Below are positions 10,928 to 22,699 of a stretch of DNA of 64,000 bases, piece after piece. Made by a program: the position numbers and the translations under genes. Source of the stretch: Cunninghamia lanceolata. Its lineage: Eukaryota; Streptophyta; Pinopsida; Cupressales; Cupressaceae. The notes under the pieces were generated by a model. That model was not told the origin of the DNA. It did no database searches and was given only the letters and a program-made list of their open reading frames with translations. The stretch spans positions 186,001 through 250,000 of the forward strand of contig BSBN01001484.1 in NCBI GenBank assembly GCA_027924645.1. Reading direction: 5' to 3'. Position 1 is the first letter of the stretch. Each line of letters begins with the position of its first letter.

Positions 10928-12691
10928 GTGAGGGCCCCTTTGCAAAATGAATCCCAACTAGTACCCATGCCTATTGTCCAGTCTGCTCATGAATCCCTAA
11001 GCATAACCCCTTATGTAAGATTGAGTTCCCCTTCATCCAGGAAGGTTAAATCCACTGATGCAAATGAGTGTCCTGTACCCAATGTAGATTCTAGTTCTAA
11101 CCAAACTAATGAAGAATTAGAAAGGGAGGTAGTTGAGTTGGGTCTTAGGTTAGCCAGGATGGAGACTTTAAAAAGAAAAGAAGACTTGCTATTAAGAATA
11201 CAAGCCATAAATAATTCCAATGTTACTAGTGATTATGGTACCCCTGGTGTATCTACTGCTAATAGGTAGCAAACGGGTTATGCAATGTCCACTATCCAAT
11301 AGGTCCCTTTAATTCAAGTTCTAGTGAATAACCCTATTGTGTCAGCACCCATGTACCAATACCAACTGCAACAACACCCAAAGAACCCAAATGCTAGAAT
11401 GTTTGGTTAGCAAGTAGGTTATAACCCTTATGCTGGTGAAGGAGTGTAATACCAAAATCCTCATGCAGTTTAGAATGTGGGTCTCCAACCAAAATGCACC
11501 ATACCAGCAACATGTACTGGTCCCACAAAACCCTCAAGTGAACTAGAATGCCCAAGGTGGACAACTGATGGTGAATCCCATTGCTAGAACCCCAATGCAG
11601 TCGGTAAGATACATGCAATTAGATTTCACTAGCATACTTGGCTACCCTAATCCCATTGAGAATGCAGTCAGGAATGCAATCCCAAAGTTTGTTGGGAACA
11701 ATGTTGTGTCTAGTGAAGATCATTTGAAGGCATTCTTGAATATCATTGATGATTTTGAGGTTGAGGCTGAGGACGTGGTAATGAAACTGTATATGCAGTC
11801 ATTAATTGAGGATGCAAGAGATTGGTATAGAATCCTTCCAGAAGCAAGTATTTATTGTTGGATCAAGTTTAAGAGGGTTTTCAAAGAGCAATATGGTGAA
11901 AACATTGACCCATGGTTTGTTGTAAAAGATTTCACTAATATTTAAAAGGGGTATAATGAAAATGTCCCTAATTTCAATGCTAGGTTTATGAAGGTTTGCA
12001 ATAAAATCCCACCTTATATGAGACCCAATGAACACATGTGCCTGGTGATTTATCAAAATGCCTATGACCCCAAGATGGGATATGAACTGAGGAATAGGGA
12101 GCTATAAACCCTCAGAGATGCTATTAAGGTGGCTTTGCATATTGAAAATAATAGAAAGGCACCTGGGAACATTCCTAAGAGGAGTGACTTGAAGCTTACC
12201 CCTCAAGATAGGGGACAAGGCAGTAAGGCTCCTACTACTGCAAAATGTGAGAAATTATGGAAAGAGGTCAAAGAAATAAATATTTCTATGGCCAGAGGTG
12301 ATAAAAGGATCCCAAATGACAAGCCTCCTTTTGTTAGACTTGAGAAAGGATGACAAGGTTGTCAGATCAACCATACAACACTAATTGGTAGAATGGAAAG
12401 CCAATGCCTACTAATAATAGAGGGAATTTATCTAAGGAAACCCCTGATCCTCTAAGGAACGGGGTGCATGCTATGGATGACAATCTCTGGTGTCTGATGC
12501 GTCAGGCTCCTCATTATTCTTCCTCATGTGTTGTAGCAATGTATTTAACCGATAATGTCGATCCCTGTGATGAGTGTGATGGTGAGGAAGATTATGAAGA
12601 CCATAATGTAAATATGGATTTTAACCATAACTATATTGTGGAGGATTGGGTTATGTCTGATGAAGGAGATTCTAAGGGTGAGACACTATAG
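10928..12691 (+). pseudogene. T gag, fragmented
   Basis: Several open stretches in order. 10928-11269 encodes a region ending in a coiled-coil-like ELEREVVELGLRLARMETLK. 11568-11945 encodes the capsid core: FVGNNVVSSEDHLKAFLNII, then LYMQSLIEDARDWYRILP and IKFKRVFKEQYGEN, matching the plant gypsy Gag blocks. Capsid homology continues past a stop at 11943 through FNARFMKVCNKIPPYMRP. 12129-12353 is basic (KRSDLKLTPQDRGQ). 12404-12691 has WCLMRQAPHYSSSC, a degenerate zinc knuckle with one Cys missing, then an acidic tail. N1 inserted directly after it at 12694, and the linker resumes at 20679. Confidence 0.8.
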
Positions 12692-12693
12692 AT
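12689..12693 (+). repeat. N1 left target-site duplication
   Basis: TAGAT immediately left of the N1 LTR start. It is repeated exactly at 20674-20678. Confidence 0.92.
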
Positions 12694-13959
12694 TGTAATG
12701 TAGAAAAAGAGGGACCTTCAATTTAATGTAAGGTGTGGTTAAATCCTTCTTTCACTACATACATTCAAGGACATTAAACTAAGTTGAATCACAACTTTTG
12801 CAAGAGGGTTCAACTATTAGATTTGTTGTCACTTGCAATGATAAGGAAATTTAGAATTTGTTAATTATTTGTTAAATCCTGGATCAATAAATATGCAAAA
12901 CCCTAGTTCTATAGTAAACAAGGCATAACTTTCAAACCGTGATAGAATCATAACTTTCAAACTGAAAGAAGCATCGAGATCAGTGAACAGAGGAGAAATT
13001 GATTCCAGAATTAGAGGTGTTGAAGGACTATGTGCCCGTGCCCTAGTCCTTGGAGTGAAAATCTGCCAATAGTCAAAACTGAGAAAATGCTTCAGAGAGT
13101 GCTCAAATGATGTTTCTAAACCCTGATTTGTTGGGAGGCCAAACAAAGGACTAATGAGTGGGTGCCCAAGTCTAGGTCCTTCTTTTCTTCTCAGATTTGT
13201 GATTCTAACACTCTGTAATGCTTCCCTACAACTCCACTTCTTCCACTTCCGCAACCTATAACCTGCAATCACAGAAAAAGTGGTTGGGGGTTGTGGTGTC
13301 TAGAAGCTTGCCTCAGTCAAGCCTCAGAAGGACATTCAAGTCTTCCAAACACCATTGTCAAATAGACAGTGAGTATCCCTGCAGGATAGAGGCAAAACCA
13401 AATGATAAATGATAAATTCAACATAAATAGATATAACCTCAGAGGTGTAGTTTGCATGAACATGAAAATCCTTCACATCATGAGAAGATGAGGCCAAATC
13501 TGCAATAAAAAAATACAAGACAATTCTGTTCTGCAACATAATGAATACTTTGAATGCTCTAAAGTCATAAGTGTGCCAAAAGTTCATAATCATTTTCTAG
13601 TTTACAAATGAATCCCTAAACATGCTTATATATGAAACTAAACATTTCCTACTAAGAATTTGTAATTCAAATTTAAGGTGTCAGCATAGGACCTAATTAA
13701 CGGTCACATAACCGACACTTCGATTTAGGTCCTAACCTAAAATAGGGTAGGACTAGGGCGCAGGTGCCCAAGTCCACCCTCCCGATTTCAGTCAGGGATC
13801 ATCATAAGTGCACCCCTAGGTCCTATTTGCCATAAAACATAGGGGTTTTCTCATCGAGAGTGGACATGAATATGCAAGATAATAAAAATGCTATCTAAAG
13901 GACCCGAGAGCTAAACATAGGAGGGAAAATGCCCAAGGGGGACATTTTCTGACGTAACA
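12694..13959 (-). repeat. N1 LTR (downstream, 3' LTR on minus strand)
   Basis: 1266 bases, plus-strand TGTAATGTAG to GTAACA. In the first 165 bases it differs from the other LTR by about nine substitutions and a two-base indel, so the insertion is old. It contains a minus-strand TATATAAG at 13632-13625. Confidence 0.92.
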
Positions 13960-13974
13960 TTTAGCCTCCACTTT
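13960..13974 (-). promoter_or_regulatory. N1 polypurine tract
   Basis: Minus-strand AAAGTGGAGGCTAAA abuts the LTR start TGTTACGTCAG. Its position and purine content suit the plus-strand DNA primer and support minus-strand orientation. Confidence 0.6.
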
Positions 13975-15752
13975 AATGTATGCATGAACACAAGGCCTAT
14001 ACATGCATTAAAGTATGGTCAACAAACACAATAAACACACCAGGCACTTAGAGCAAATGCATACACAAAGATTGAAAACTATCTCTAGCCCCTAGTCTTA
14101 GGTAGACATTAGAGAAGACATGCCACAGACACACCAAACACAATGAAGACAATAACAGGCACGCAAAACATAGAGAAGACAATATTGAAGACATGCAAAA
14201 CACAGTGAATGCAGTGATTATATCTTTTTCATTTTCATATATAAATGAATGTAGATGCAAGGAAAGTAACAATGCAACATACAACCCCACAGGGAAAACA
14301 TGCCATACAAAACCTCAAGTGTAAGTGGAGCACATCGCTACACATACATGAGAGGGGAAAACACACCATACAAAGCCCAAGTGGGGGTTAACCACACAAG
14401 GGGGAAAACACATGGAAGACATGGAGAAAATAGGACAAAAAAGGTGATGGAAGGAACTTATTGCTAAGCCCCCACCATCTCAAGCACATTACAGGCACAC
14501 CTGATGGTTGGGCTTATGCTACAATAACCGCCAAAGACACGCTTAAGGTAGGATAGTCTCAGATCCAACCCCGACTACTCGGAGGACTTTTGAAAATGAC
14601 AGGATTGTGCAATCTCCTTGAGAAATACACCATCCCCACCTTCCGTAGAAGGTCTTAAAATAAAAGGATATGCTCGATATCCCACCTCTGTAGAGGGCTT
14701 AATGATTGCAATATATAAATAAGGATGTGCACTCACGCGGAGATACAACATCCCACCTCTACAGAGGGCTTACAAACACGCTTCATTAGTATCAAAATCA
14801 TCAGACAACTTACCTTTATATGTCCCCACCTTAAGGTGGTTGATATTGTGTTACCGATATCAAGCAATTTAAGGTAGAGAGAAAACACACAAAGAAACAA
14901 GAGCTCTCACAAAGCCCATGCCCCCAAGGTGACAAGTGCTTTATGATTGTTGAATGTTTCCAAAAACACACATTATGCTAAGATAACTTTTATGGATGAA
15001 AGCAATCACATAAATAGCCAAGGCTATACTATAGATTCAAAAACTGAGTATAACCATGGGGCTATACTACAAAAATCTCAAAACTGAGTGTAACCAAGGC
15101 GAGATTCAAAGATAAACAAAGTGCACGAAGCAGATGTATTGTTATGGTTTGTTAGTACGATAAGACAATATCAAAATATCACACAAAGTGCTTCTACTAG
15201 CCAAGAGTCAGATAATATATATCAAGCCCATCGTCATATATGGACTAGGTCCATTTTTTGATTACTCACTGAAGGGACACTTGGTCCTTATCTGTATAAT
15301 TTGTTTTTCGTTATACGCCAAGTAGATAGAACCACTAGAAGAAGGTAAACAATAAATCAAGAGAGGAGGGAAAGTGCCTTAGAAACAATCACGTAGGAGG
15401 GTGCCCCCAGGTCACCAACTGCAATTCTATGCCCCCAAGACCCAACACACAATAATGAAAAATAGAGGAGAAGCAAGATAGAAGAATGATGACACAGATA
15501 GAAGAAGGGTCAGAACAAAGGCAGTCTCCCAATATCCTTGACCTTACAAGAGTATCAAGGGTCATCCTAGGAGACCTAAACAACACATAACACATCACGG
15601 GGGAACACAACATGAGAGAGAAAGGGTTAGAAATACTTACCTGATATATCTTGATGTTAAGAACAAACATATCTAGGAAGAGGCCACCCTTAAGAGCAAC
15701 TGTAATAGTTGCTACAACGAGTGTGGCTTATTGTCTCAGGATATCTTGCATG
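13975..15752 (-). other. N1 non-coding 3' interior
   Basis: No supported gene. It holds short direct repeats: GGGAAAACA-type units at 14287-14412, the hairpin series at 14635-14840, and two copies of a roughly 46-base unit containing GGCTATACTA and AAAACTGAGT at 15005-15100. Short frames here have no known motif. Confidence 0.6.
14635..14840. repeat. Series of four short hairpins
   Basis: CCTTCCGTAGAAGG (14639-14652), CCTCTGTAGAGG (14685-14696), CCTCTACAGAGG (14756-14767) and CCACCTTAAGGTGG (14826-14839). The first three sit in the same context, CCCA before and GGTCTTA or GGGCTTA after, and their stems vary in a pair-preserving way. Confidence 0.7.
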
Positions 15753-16238
15753 TCAATTCGGTCTTATTGATATTGCATTAACATTAAGTTTAGGATGATG
15801 AGAGGCTTTCTTTTCTTTAAAAGGATTATATCCAATGCCACTTGAGTAATGTCTTGAAGTGGATTCTATAGGTACTCGAATCCCTTGTTGGTTAATTCCA
15901 CACCCATTACCTACATAGTCACAATTTTTGTACAAAATCTAAAATCCACGACCATATAAAGAGTCCATTTCTTTAGAAGATGGTGAAGCCTCATAGGTAT
16001 CATAATCTGTAGTATAAGTGAGAGTATTGTCTTTGTTTTCTACCAAGGAAGCTTTAGGTTTCTTAGGTATTTCCAAAGTTTGCTTAGATGAGATCGATGC
16101 AAATTTTGATGTGTCAGAGTTAGTGAGTTTATATTCCCCTATACCGCAAGGATTAAAATCTAATGAACCCCAATCATCACTAAAAAGTGCATTCCATATT
16201 GTAGGGTCTTGCACAACATTATCTATGGCAAGAGGCAT
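15753..16238 (-). pseudogene. N1 G-patch-like region
   Basis: Two adjacent frames, 16238-15939 and 15935-15753. The second has GNGCGINQQGIRVPIE then SSGIGYNPFK, matching the G-patch-like pattern G.GLG...QGI..PIE...GLGY that follows the protease in Tat-type gypsy polyproteins. The first frame carries WGSLDFNPCGIGEYKL and is acidic. They are separated only by a stop, so they were probably one frame. The arrangement parallels E1 (721-1248). The role of the region in particle or RNA handling is inferred from family. Confidence 0.62.
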
Positions 16239-16521
16239 TGATGAATCAGCTCATAAATTGTTTAATTTCATATTATTGTAAACTTGTTTTTGCATTTGAA
16301 TATGTAAACAATTATTTGGTTCAGGATCAATGTTTATATTGTGAATTTTGTCTTTATAAATAAATTTTATTGATCTGTGAAGGGTAGACAGAATTGCCCA
16401 TGGCATGAATCCATGGTCTACCAAGAATCATATTATATGAAAGCGAACTGGGCATGACATGAAAAAGGGTAGATAATTTCACGGGTCCAAGCATTACTGG
16501 TTAAGTTATGGTACCTACGGA

Positions 16522-17532
16522 TTATCTACCAACATTATCAAAGCTACAAATGTGAATACTATATGGTTTGATTAAAGATGTGTCCATCTTGATTTTGTGT
16601 AGTAACTCTATGCCACAAACATTAAGAGCTGATCCGTTGTCAATCATAACTCGCTTTATCAACTTTTTATTTACCATGACAAAGATTATAAGAGGATCAT
16701 ATTGGTTTTGAACATCAATTGATGGTAATTCATGTGGTTGAAAGAGAATATCCATTTTTGTCACATGCATACTATCTAATACCATTGCTATGTCATTCTG
16801 CTTAGCAGTAGGTTGGAAAATCACCTTTTGTAAGGCTTCTTGGAGCATTCTGTGCTATGTAGGTGATGTTTGTATTAAATCCCAAAGAGAGATCTTAGCT
16901 GGAGTAGCACGAAGCTGCTTGACAAGATCATATTCTTGACCATTTTTAGGAGTAAGATGAGGTGGTGGAGGAAGCATAGGTTGAGAACATGGAAGAGAGA
17001 TGGGCACATAGGGTGCTTGCGTACTTTGCGTGTTATTATGGGTGTTGTATGTGTGAGCAATCACATTGTGGTGTGGTTGTTGCAACACATTTTGAACACC
17101 TTGATCTCTTTGACTAATTTTTTTTGCATAGTTTAGAATGTAATCCGAGGGTCGAGGTGGTCCTCGAACTGTTATAACCGGTTTTAAGCAAGAAGGTGCA
17201 TTAGGTGCCCCTTGTATAATCATCTTAGGAACATTGCTACAAAAACTATTAGTGAATATTGAATTAACATTGTTTTCCTCTCGATTATACCCAACATCTA
17301 TTCCTAAAGGATTTAATGTTAGAGACCTTTTCTCATCCACTAATGCTACATCTTGGCCAGGGAGAGCATTGGAATGAGAGGAAGGTACAGTGTTGTTAGG
17401 AAGGTTAGGTGTTGTAACATTAATAGAGATATCCATAGTCTTCTCATATACGGTTCTTGGACATTCAACTATAAGAGAAGTAGGACAACCTATGGGATCA
17501 TCATCATCATATTCTTTAGCTATTGATTTCAA
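16522..17532 (-). pseudogene. N1 gag C-terminus and aspartic protease
   Basis: Two frames separated by a stop at about 16850. The first (17532-16855, 225 codons) has an acidic start, a linker PPRPSDYILNYAKKISQRDQ and a His/Pro/Gln-rich part, then EYDLVKQLRATPAKISLWDL, the same pre-protease block found in E1. The second (16848-16522) contains RVMIDNGSALNVC near residue 70, the protease active site with Asp intact, and ends CSFDNVG, matching the usual IRAFD. The protease would cleave the Gag(-Pol) polyprotein. No capsid core is visible upstream, where the interior turns AT-rich. Confidence 0.8.
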
Positions 17533-17582
17533 AGTATTATTGGAAAAAAAATTTCACTCTCATCTTTCTCAGGAGTATTCCT

Positions 17583-19409
17583 AGAGATGAACTTAGTTAA
17601 ATCATCTAATATCAAAGGATATGCTCCAATGAATAATGTGAAGCTATTAAAATTGTGTGTATAACAAAGTAATTTTAACTTATATGTAGAACATATAGAA
17701 ACATCAATACCACTGATAGAAGCTATGTGCTCTAGAACATGAGATTCTCATTAGTGAAATTAGAAAAAAATTCAAAATCTAGGATATACTCATGCAAAGA
17801 TTTCAAAGATGAATAACATGTATATTCCATTATTAAATGTCTTGTATCAGAAATCTTGAATAAGATCTAATAAGACAAGACATGCAAAGTTTTATGATGA
17901 TTAAGGCACCCTAGTTGTGTGACTATGTCACTCCTACACACTTGTTTGAGAAAAAGGGCTAAGAGGACACATCAAGTTCACAAAAAACACAGTGTATAGG
18001 AGCAAAATAGTGCAACACAACAAGGCCCAATTGATGATTTGATATATTTAGATTGAATGCAATGAAACAACACAAATTATGCTTGTTTATGCACCTAAAA
18101 TGTTCACTTTTTCCATAAATTTTCAATGCAAATCACTAAAAGAAGAAGTGTTGTAAGGAAATTGATGAGGGGAAGAAAATAATATGCTTAATATCAGTCC
18201 AATAAACCAACAATATCCTTAACAATACACCTATAGTGCAGATCTAGAGTGATGATGAGTCAAAACCTAGTGAAAATACACCTAAAATATGCAATTTTCA
18301 CCAATTTTCAATGTACATGCCTAATAGAAAGGGTGTTGTAAGGAATTTGAGGAGGGGAAGAAGATTATAACCCTGATATCATTCAATTAATGCAGAAATA
18401 TCATTCACAACATGCCTATAGTGCATATCTAGAGAGATGACAAGTCAAAATGTAGTGAAAAATGCAAGTTTTTCAAACCTTAGATGTGAAATTAAATTAA
18501 AAGTGTATGTAAAATGATGGATGAATGTTTTATAATCAGATTTATGATGTAAAATAACTCATATCAGATCTAAAAATGATTTAAAAACCCTGCAATGCTC
18601 AATGTAAGTACAATTTTTTAATGAAAAATGCTATTTTTTTGTTGAAAGTTTCTATGTGAAAATGCAAATTTTTGAAATATGAATGCAAAAAACACACTAA
18701 AATGCAACACTACATAAAAAATCATATTTGAATGAGTGCCTAAGATGGGTAGTAAAATCTAAAACAAGATTTTAGCTACAAACCCTAGTTTTGAAATTAG
18801 TAGGTTATGAGGAAAATTCAAAATTTCAAGCAAACCCTAGCTATTTTAATATGAAAAACACAATGCAAAAGATAATAATATAATAAATTTTTGTAACTTA
18901 TATCATATCTAATTTAAAAATCATAAATTAAATTAAATTAAATTCAAATTATTTGAAAATGCAAGCAAAAAATGCCAAATTTTTAAAATTTTCCAAATTT
19001 TTTTTTTTTTTTTTGTAAATTTTCAAATGCATTGAGATGAAAATTAAATTAATGAATGAAATTAATTTCAAATCTAATGCAAAAATCAGAAATTAAATGA
19101 AAATTAATTAAAATTAAATCAAAATGCAAGATAAAAATGTCGATTTTTTTGTAAATTTTCAAATGCAATATGAAAATTATGAATTAAATGAAAATGAATT
19201 TAAGATCTAACACAAAAATCAGAAATTGAATGAAAATTAATTCAAATTAAATCAAAATGCAAGCCAAAAATGCCAATTTTTTTCAAATTTTTCAAATTTT
19301 TTTGTAAATTTTCAAATGCAATATGAAAATGATGAATGAAATGAATTTGAAATTTGAAGTACAACACTCAACAAGGCACAAAATTCATTAAAAACATGGG
19401 TTCAAAAAA
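17583..19409 (-). repeat. N1 AT-rich interior with tandem repeats
   Basis: No gene. About 18100-18470 holds two diverged copies of a roughly 185-base unit (TTTTCAATG...GTTGTAAGGAA...CCTATAGTGCA). 18950-19370 holds imperfect repeats of CAAATTTTTTTGTAAATTTT with AAATGCAA, plus a T19 run near 18999. It occupies the place where the leader and Gag capsid should be on the minus strand. Confidence 0.7.
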
Positions 19410-20673
19410 TGTAATGTAGAAAAAGGACCTTCAATTCAATGTAAGGTGTGGTTAAATCCTCCTTTCACTACATACATTCAAGGACATTAAACCAAGTTGA
19501 ATCATAACTTTTGCAAAAGGGTTCAACTATCAAATTTTTTGTCACTTGCAATGATAAGGAAATTTGGAATTTGTTAATTATTTGTTAAACCCTAGATCAA
19601 TAAATAGGTAAAACCCTAGTTCTATAGTAAACAGGGTATAACTTTCAAATCGTGATAGATACAAACAAACCAAAAGAAGAATCGGGATTAGTGAACAGAG
19701 GATAACCTAATTCCAAAAGTAGAGGTGTTGAAGGATTATAGTACCCATGCCCTAGTCCTTGGAGTAAAAATCTACCAATAGTCAAAACTGAGAAAATGCT
19801 TTAGAGAGTGCCCAAATGATGTTTCTGAACCTTGATTTGTTGGGAGGCCAACTAGAGGACTAATGAGTGGGTGCCCAAGTCTAGGTCCTACTTTTCTTCT
19901 CAGATCTATGATTCTGACACTCTGTAATGCTTCCCTGCAACTCTACTTCTTCCACTTCCACAACCTATAACCTGCAATCACATAAAAAGGGGTTGGGGGT
20001 TGTGGTGTCTAGGAGCTTGCCTCAGTCAAGCCTTGAAAGGACATTCAAGTCTTCCAAACATCGTTGTCAAATAGAGAGTACATATCCCTATGGGATAAAA
20101 GAAAACCCAAATGATAAAAGATAAATTTAACATAAATAGATATCACCTCGGAGGTGTAGTTTGCATGAACATAAAGATCCTTCACATCATGAGAAGATGA
20201 GGCCAAATTTGCAATAAAAAAATACAAGAAGACAATTCTTCTTTGCAACACAATGAATACTTTGAATGCTCTAAAATCATAAGTGTGGCAAAAGTTCATA
20301 ATCATCTTCTAGTTTACAAATGAATCCCTAAACATGCTTATATATGCAACTAAACACTTCCCGCTAAGAATTTTGTAATTCAAACTTAAGGTGTCGGTAT
20401 AGGACCTAATTAATGGTCACATAACTGACACTAGGATTTAGGTTCTGACCTAAAATAGGGCAGGACTAGGGCATGGGCACCCAAGTCCTCCCTCCCTATT
20501 TCAGTCAGGGATCATCATAAGTGCACCCCCTAGGTCCTATTTGCCATAAAACAAAGGGGTTTTCTCATCGAGAGTGGACATGAATATGCAAGATAATAAA
20601 AATGCTATCTAAAGGACCCAGGAGCTAAACATAGGAGGGAAAATGCCCAAGGGGGACATTTTCTAGCGTAACA
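19410..20673 (-). repeat. N1 LTR (upstream, 5' LTR on minus strand)
   Basis: 1264 bases, the partner of 12694-13959 with the same terminal TG..CA. A minus-strand TATATAAG at 20344-20337 would be its promoter. Confidence 0.92.
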
Positions 20674-20678
20674 TAGAT
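20674..20678 (+). repeat. N1 right target-site duplication
   Basis: TAGAT, identical to 12689-12693. Confidence 0.92.
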
Positions 20679-21103
20679 AATGGACAATTGGAGAACTCTT
20701 GTAAGCAACAACCTCTACTTAGCAGAAATGAGGATAGTAAATATGTTTTCCAATTAAATAATGAGGATTCTAATATCTTCTTTAGAAGACTCTTTGATGA
20801 GGAAATAAGGGCCTTAACTGCCTCCAAGATTGGTTAGGTTAAGAGTGATTACAACCTGAGAAGCAAGAAGACTCAAGGAGAGAGTAGCACCATGGGAAAT
20901 GTAAGCAACATTTTCATTAAATAAAAATAGAATGCTCCCAACCCCAAGAAAGATGTGGGTATCCAGGACAAGTCAAGGAAATAGTGGGGAAACATAATCC
21001 ATATCCTAGGGCTAAGGTACCACCTAAAAAGGATAACGCTAAGAAGATCCCTGTGGAAGATAATCATGGCAAGGGTAAGGGTAGTGCACCTTAGACTCCT
21101 ATT
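20679..21103 (+). pseudogene. T gag-to-protease linker
   Basis: Picks up T's plus-strand coding directly after N1. The frame from about 20680 reads an acidic, Asn-rich segment (FQLNNEDSNIFFRRLFDEEI) before stops appear near 20835. No defined domain; it is the spacer between the Gag zinc-knuckle remnant and the protease. Confidence 0.55.
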
Positions 21104-21688
21104 GTGAGCACTGATGCAACTCATACTAATACTCTGCCTAAGTATGTCCCATTAGACATGGCCCATGTGTTCAGCCTGATCAAAGTAATAATCCCTTTGC
21201 TGGAAATGATGAGAATACTAGAACATAAGGACAAGGCCATGATTGCAATTAATGAGGTAGTCCCAAGCCTGCCAGGGATGACAAGTGAGAATGGTAAGAA
21301 GTCTGAGGAGAATAAATTGACATCTAAGGAAGTTAAAAAATGGAGTGCTAAGGTACTAGAGGCATATTTGGGAACTACCTTGCATAAATGCCCATCTCAG
21401 GTAGATCCTTTCTTTGTCACCTTGATGATAAAGGGCAGGTTTGTAAAAAATTATATGATTGACTCAGGGGCTTCTGCTAATATAATGCTGCTTGGAGTTA
21501 TGGAAACATTGGGTTTGCAAGTTACTAAGGTCTATGGGAAGTGCTTCACTATGGATTTTAGGGAAGTCCCTATTATTGGAGTCATCAAAGACATAAGCTT
21601 CAAACTTGCAGCTTATCCCAATAAAGAGTATAAGATGAATATCAAAGTAGTAGACACCCCACCCATGTATGGGATGTTGCTATCTTAA
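21104..21688 (+). pseudogene. T aspartic protease region
   Basis: A 194-codon frame. The first 110 codons are linker, including VKKWSAKVLEAYLGTTLHKC. The protease begins near residue 118 with DPFFVTLMIKGRFVKNYMID, then SGASANIML; the active site DSGA is intact. FTMDFREVPIIGVIKDISFK and VDTPPMYGMLLS match the flap and C-terminal strands of the retroviral-type protease in Tat elements. The frame stops at the point where the family usually continues with a GR.W..... block, which survives as K.WASPIGG in the next bases. It processes Gag-Pol. Confidence 0.83.
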
Positions 21689-21940
21689 AAATGGGCCTCC
21701 CCTATTGGAGGCAACATCCAAATGGATTCTTCTTATGCCATGATTCCCATGGATGGTAAAGAAGTGAGACTTGATAGAGAAAAGAAATCTCCTCAGATAA
21801 TAGATGGCATTAAAAAGGATGATGATCATATATGTTTCTTAGATGTTGCCATGGATAACTTTAGAATTGAGACAATTTAAATTGATCAAGATGAGCATAC
21901 AAATGACAGTCTCCAAACATCCCCTGATGGTGATAGCTTA

Positions 21941-22402
21941 TGGTCTATGCAATTTGATGGAGCCTATTCTAGAGAAGGTTCTAGAGCTAGATTTGTGCTC
22001 ATCTCCCCTTCTGAAAAGACATTCAGATCATCCTTTAAGTTGGGCTTTGAATGCACAAACAATGTTGCTGAATATGAAGCTTTGCTTCTAGGTTTGAAGG
22101 TGGCTCTTAAATATGGAGTCAAGAAGCTCAAGGTTCTAGGGGATTTTGAGTTGGTGGTCTCACATATTAGATCTAAGTATGCTTTCAAAAACAAGAGGCT
22201 CAGGCAATACAGAAGCTTTGTTTGGGACACAATAGAGGAGTTTGATGCTTTCTCTATTGACTGGGTAGAAAAGAGTAAAAATGTAATGGCTAACTTCTTA
22301 GCCAACATTGAAATCAGATTAGAAGATCTAACCCTGGTAGGAATATCAAAGGTTGAGATATTGGCTAGGCCTTCCATCCTAGATAATATCTACCATTGTT
22401 AG
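21941..22402 (+). pseudogene. T RNase H-like domain lying between protease and RT
   Basis: Reads MQFDGAYSREGSRARFVLIS, then NNVAEYEALLLGLKVALKYG, LKVLGDFELVVSHI and NVMANFLA. These are the four acidic positions of archaeal-type/plant-type RNase H (D in FDGA, E in EYEAL, D in GDFELV, and D in NxxADxLA). The fourth is Asn here, a GAC-to-AAC type change that should impair catalysis. Tat-lineage elements are known to carry such an extra RNase H (aRNH); commonly it follows RT-RNase H, whereas here it precedes RT. An RT-associated RNase H remnant is separately present at 23524-24095, so this looks like a genuine dual RNase H element. Confidence 0.82.
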
Positions 22403-22699
22403 GTTTTTAAGGATGATCAAGACTTGTATAAATTCATGAACTGTGTTGATGAGTACCATGCACATAAGATCGACTTCCAAGAGTTTGTGGAAAAAGTGGA
22501 TGGGAAGGAAACTGTATTTGAAAATGAAATCATCTAGCTGAAAACTAACAAAATTCCAAGAGGGTTGGTTTCCCTGGAAAGAGTATTTGACGGCAATGAT
22601 AGACAAATTGCCAAATCAACTCCAATGCATCAAAATGATCTTGAGGAGGTAAAACTTGGGACTGAAGCCCAACCATAGCCTTTCTACATTGGTAATCCC

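Larger units (their letters stand above)
12694..20673 (-). mobile_element. N1: gag-pro-only Tat-like LTR retrotransposon with both LTRs
   Basis: Two direct repeats (12694-13959 and 19410-20673), each TGTAATGTAG...GTAACA, are bounded by a perfect 5-base target duplication TAGAT. Coding content is on the minus strand: a gag-protease linker, the protease, then a G-patch-like region. A purine-rich tract precedes the downstream LTR on that strand. No RT, RNase H or integrase is present in the 5.45-kb interior, and the capsid core is not recognisable, so it would have needed another element's enzymes (a LARD-like element). It splits T between gag and protease. Confidence 0.92.

Noticed and set aside
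14700..15110. CRISPR-like regular repeats in N1 interior
   Set aside because: Repeats are few, unequal and spaced irregularly; the sequence is clearly a plant retroelement.
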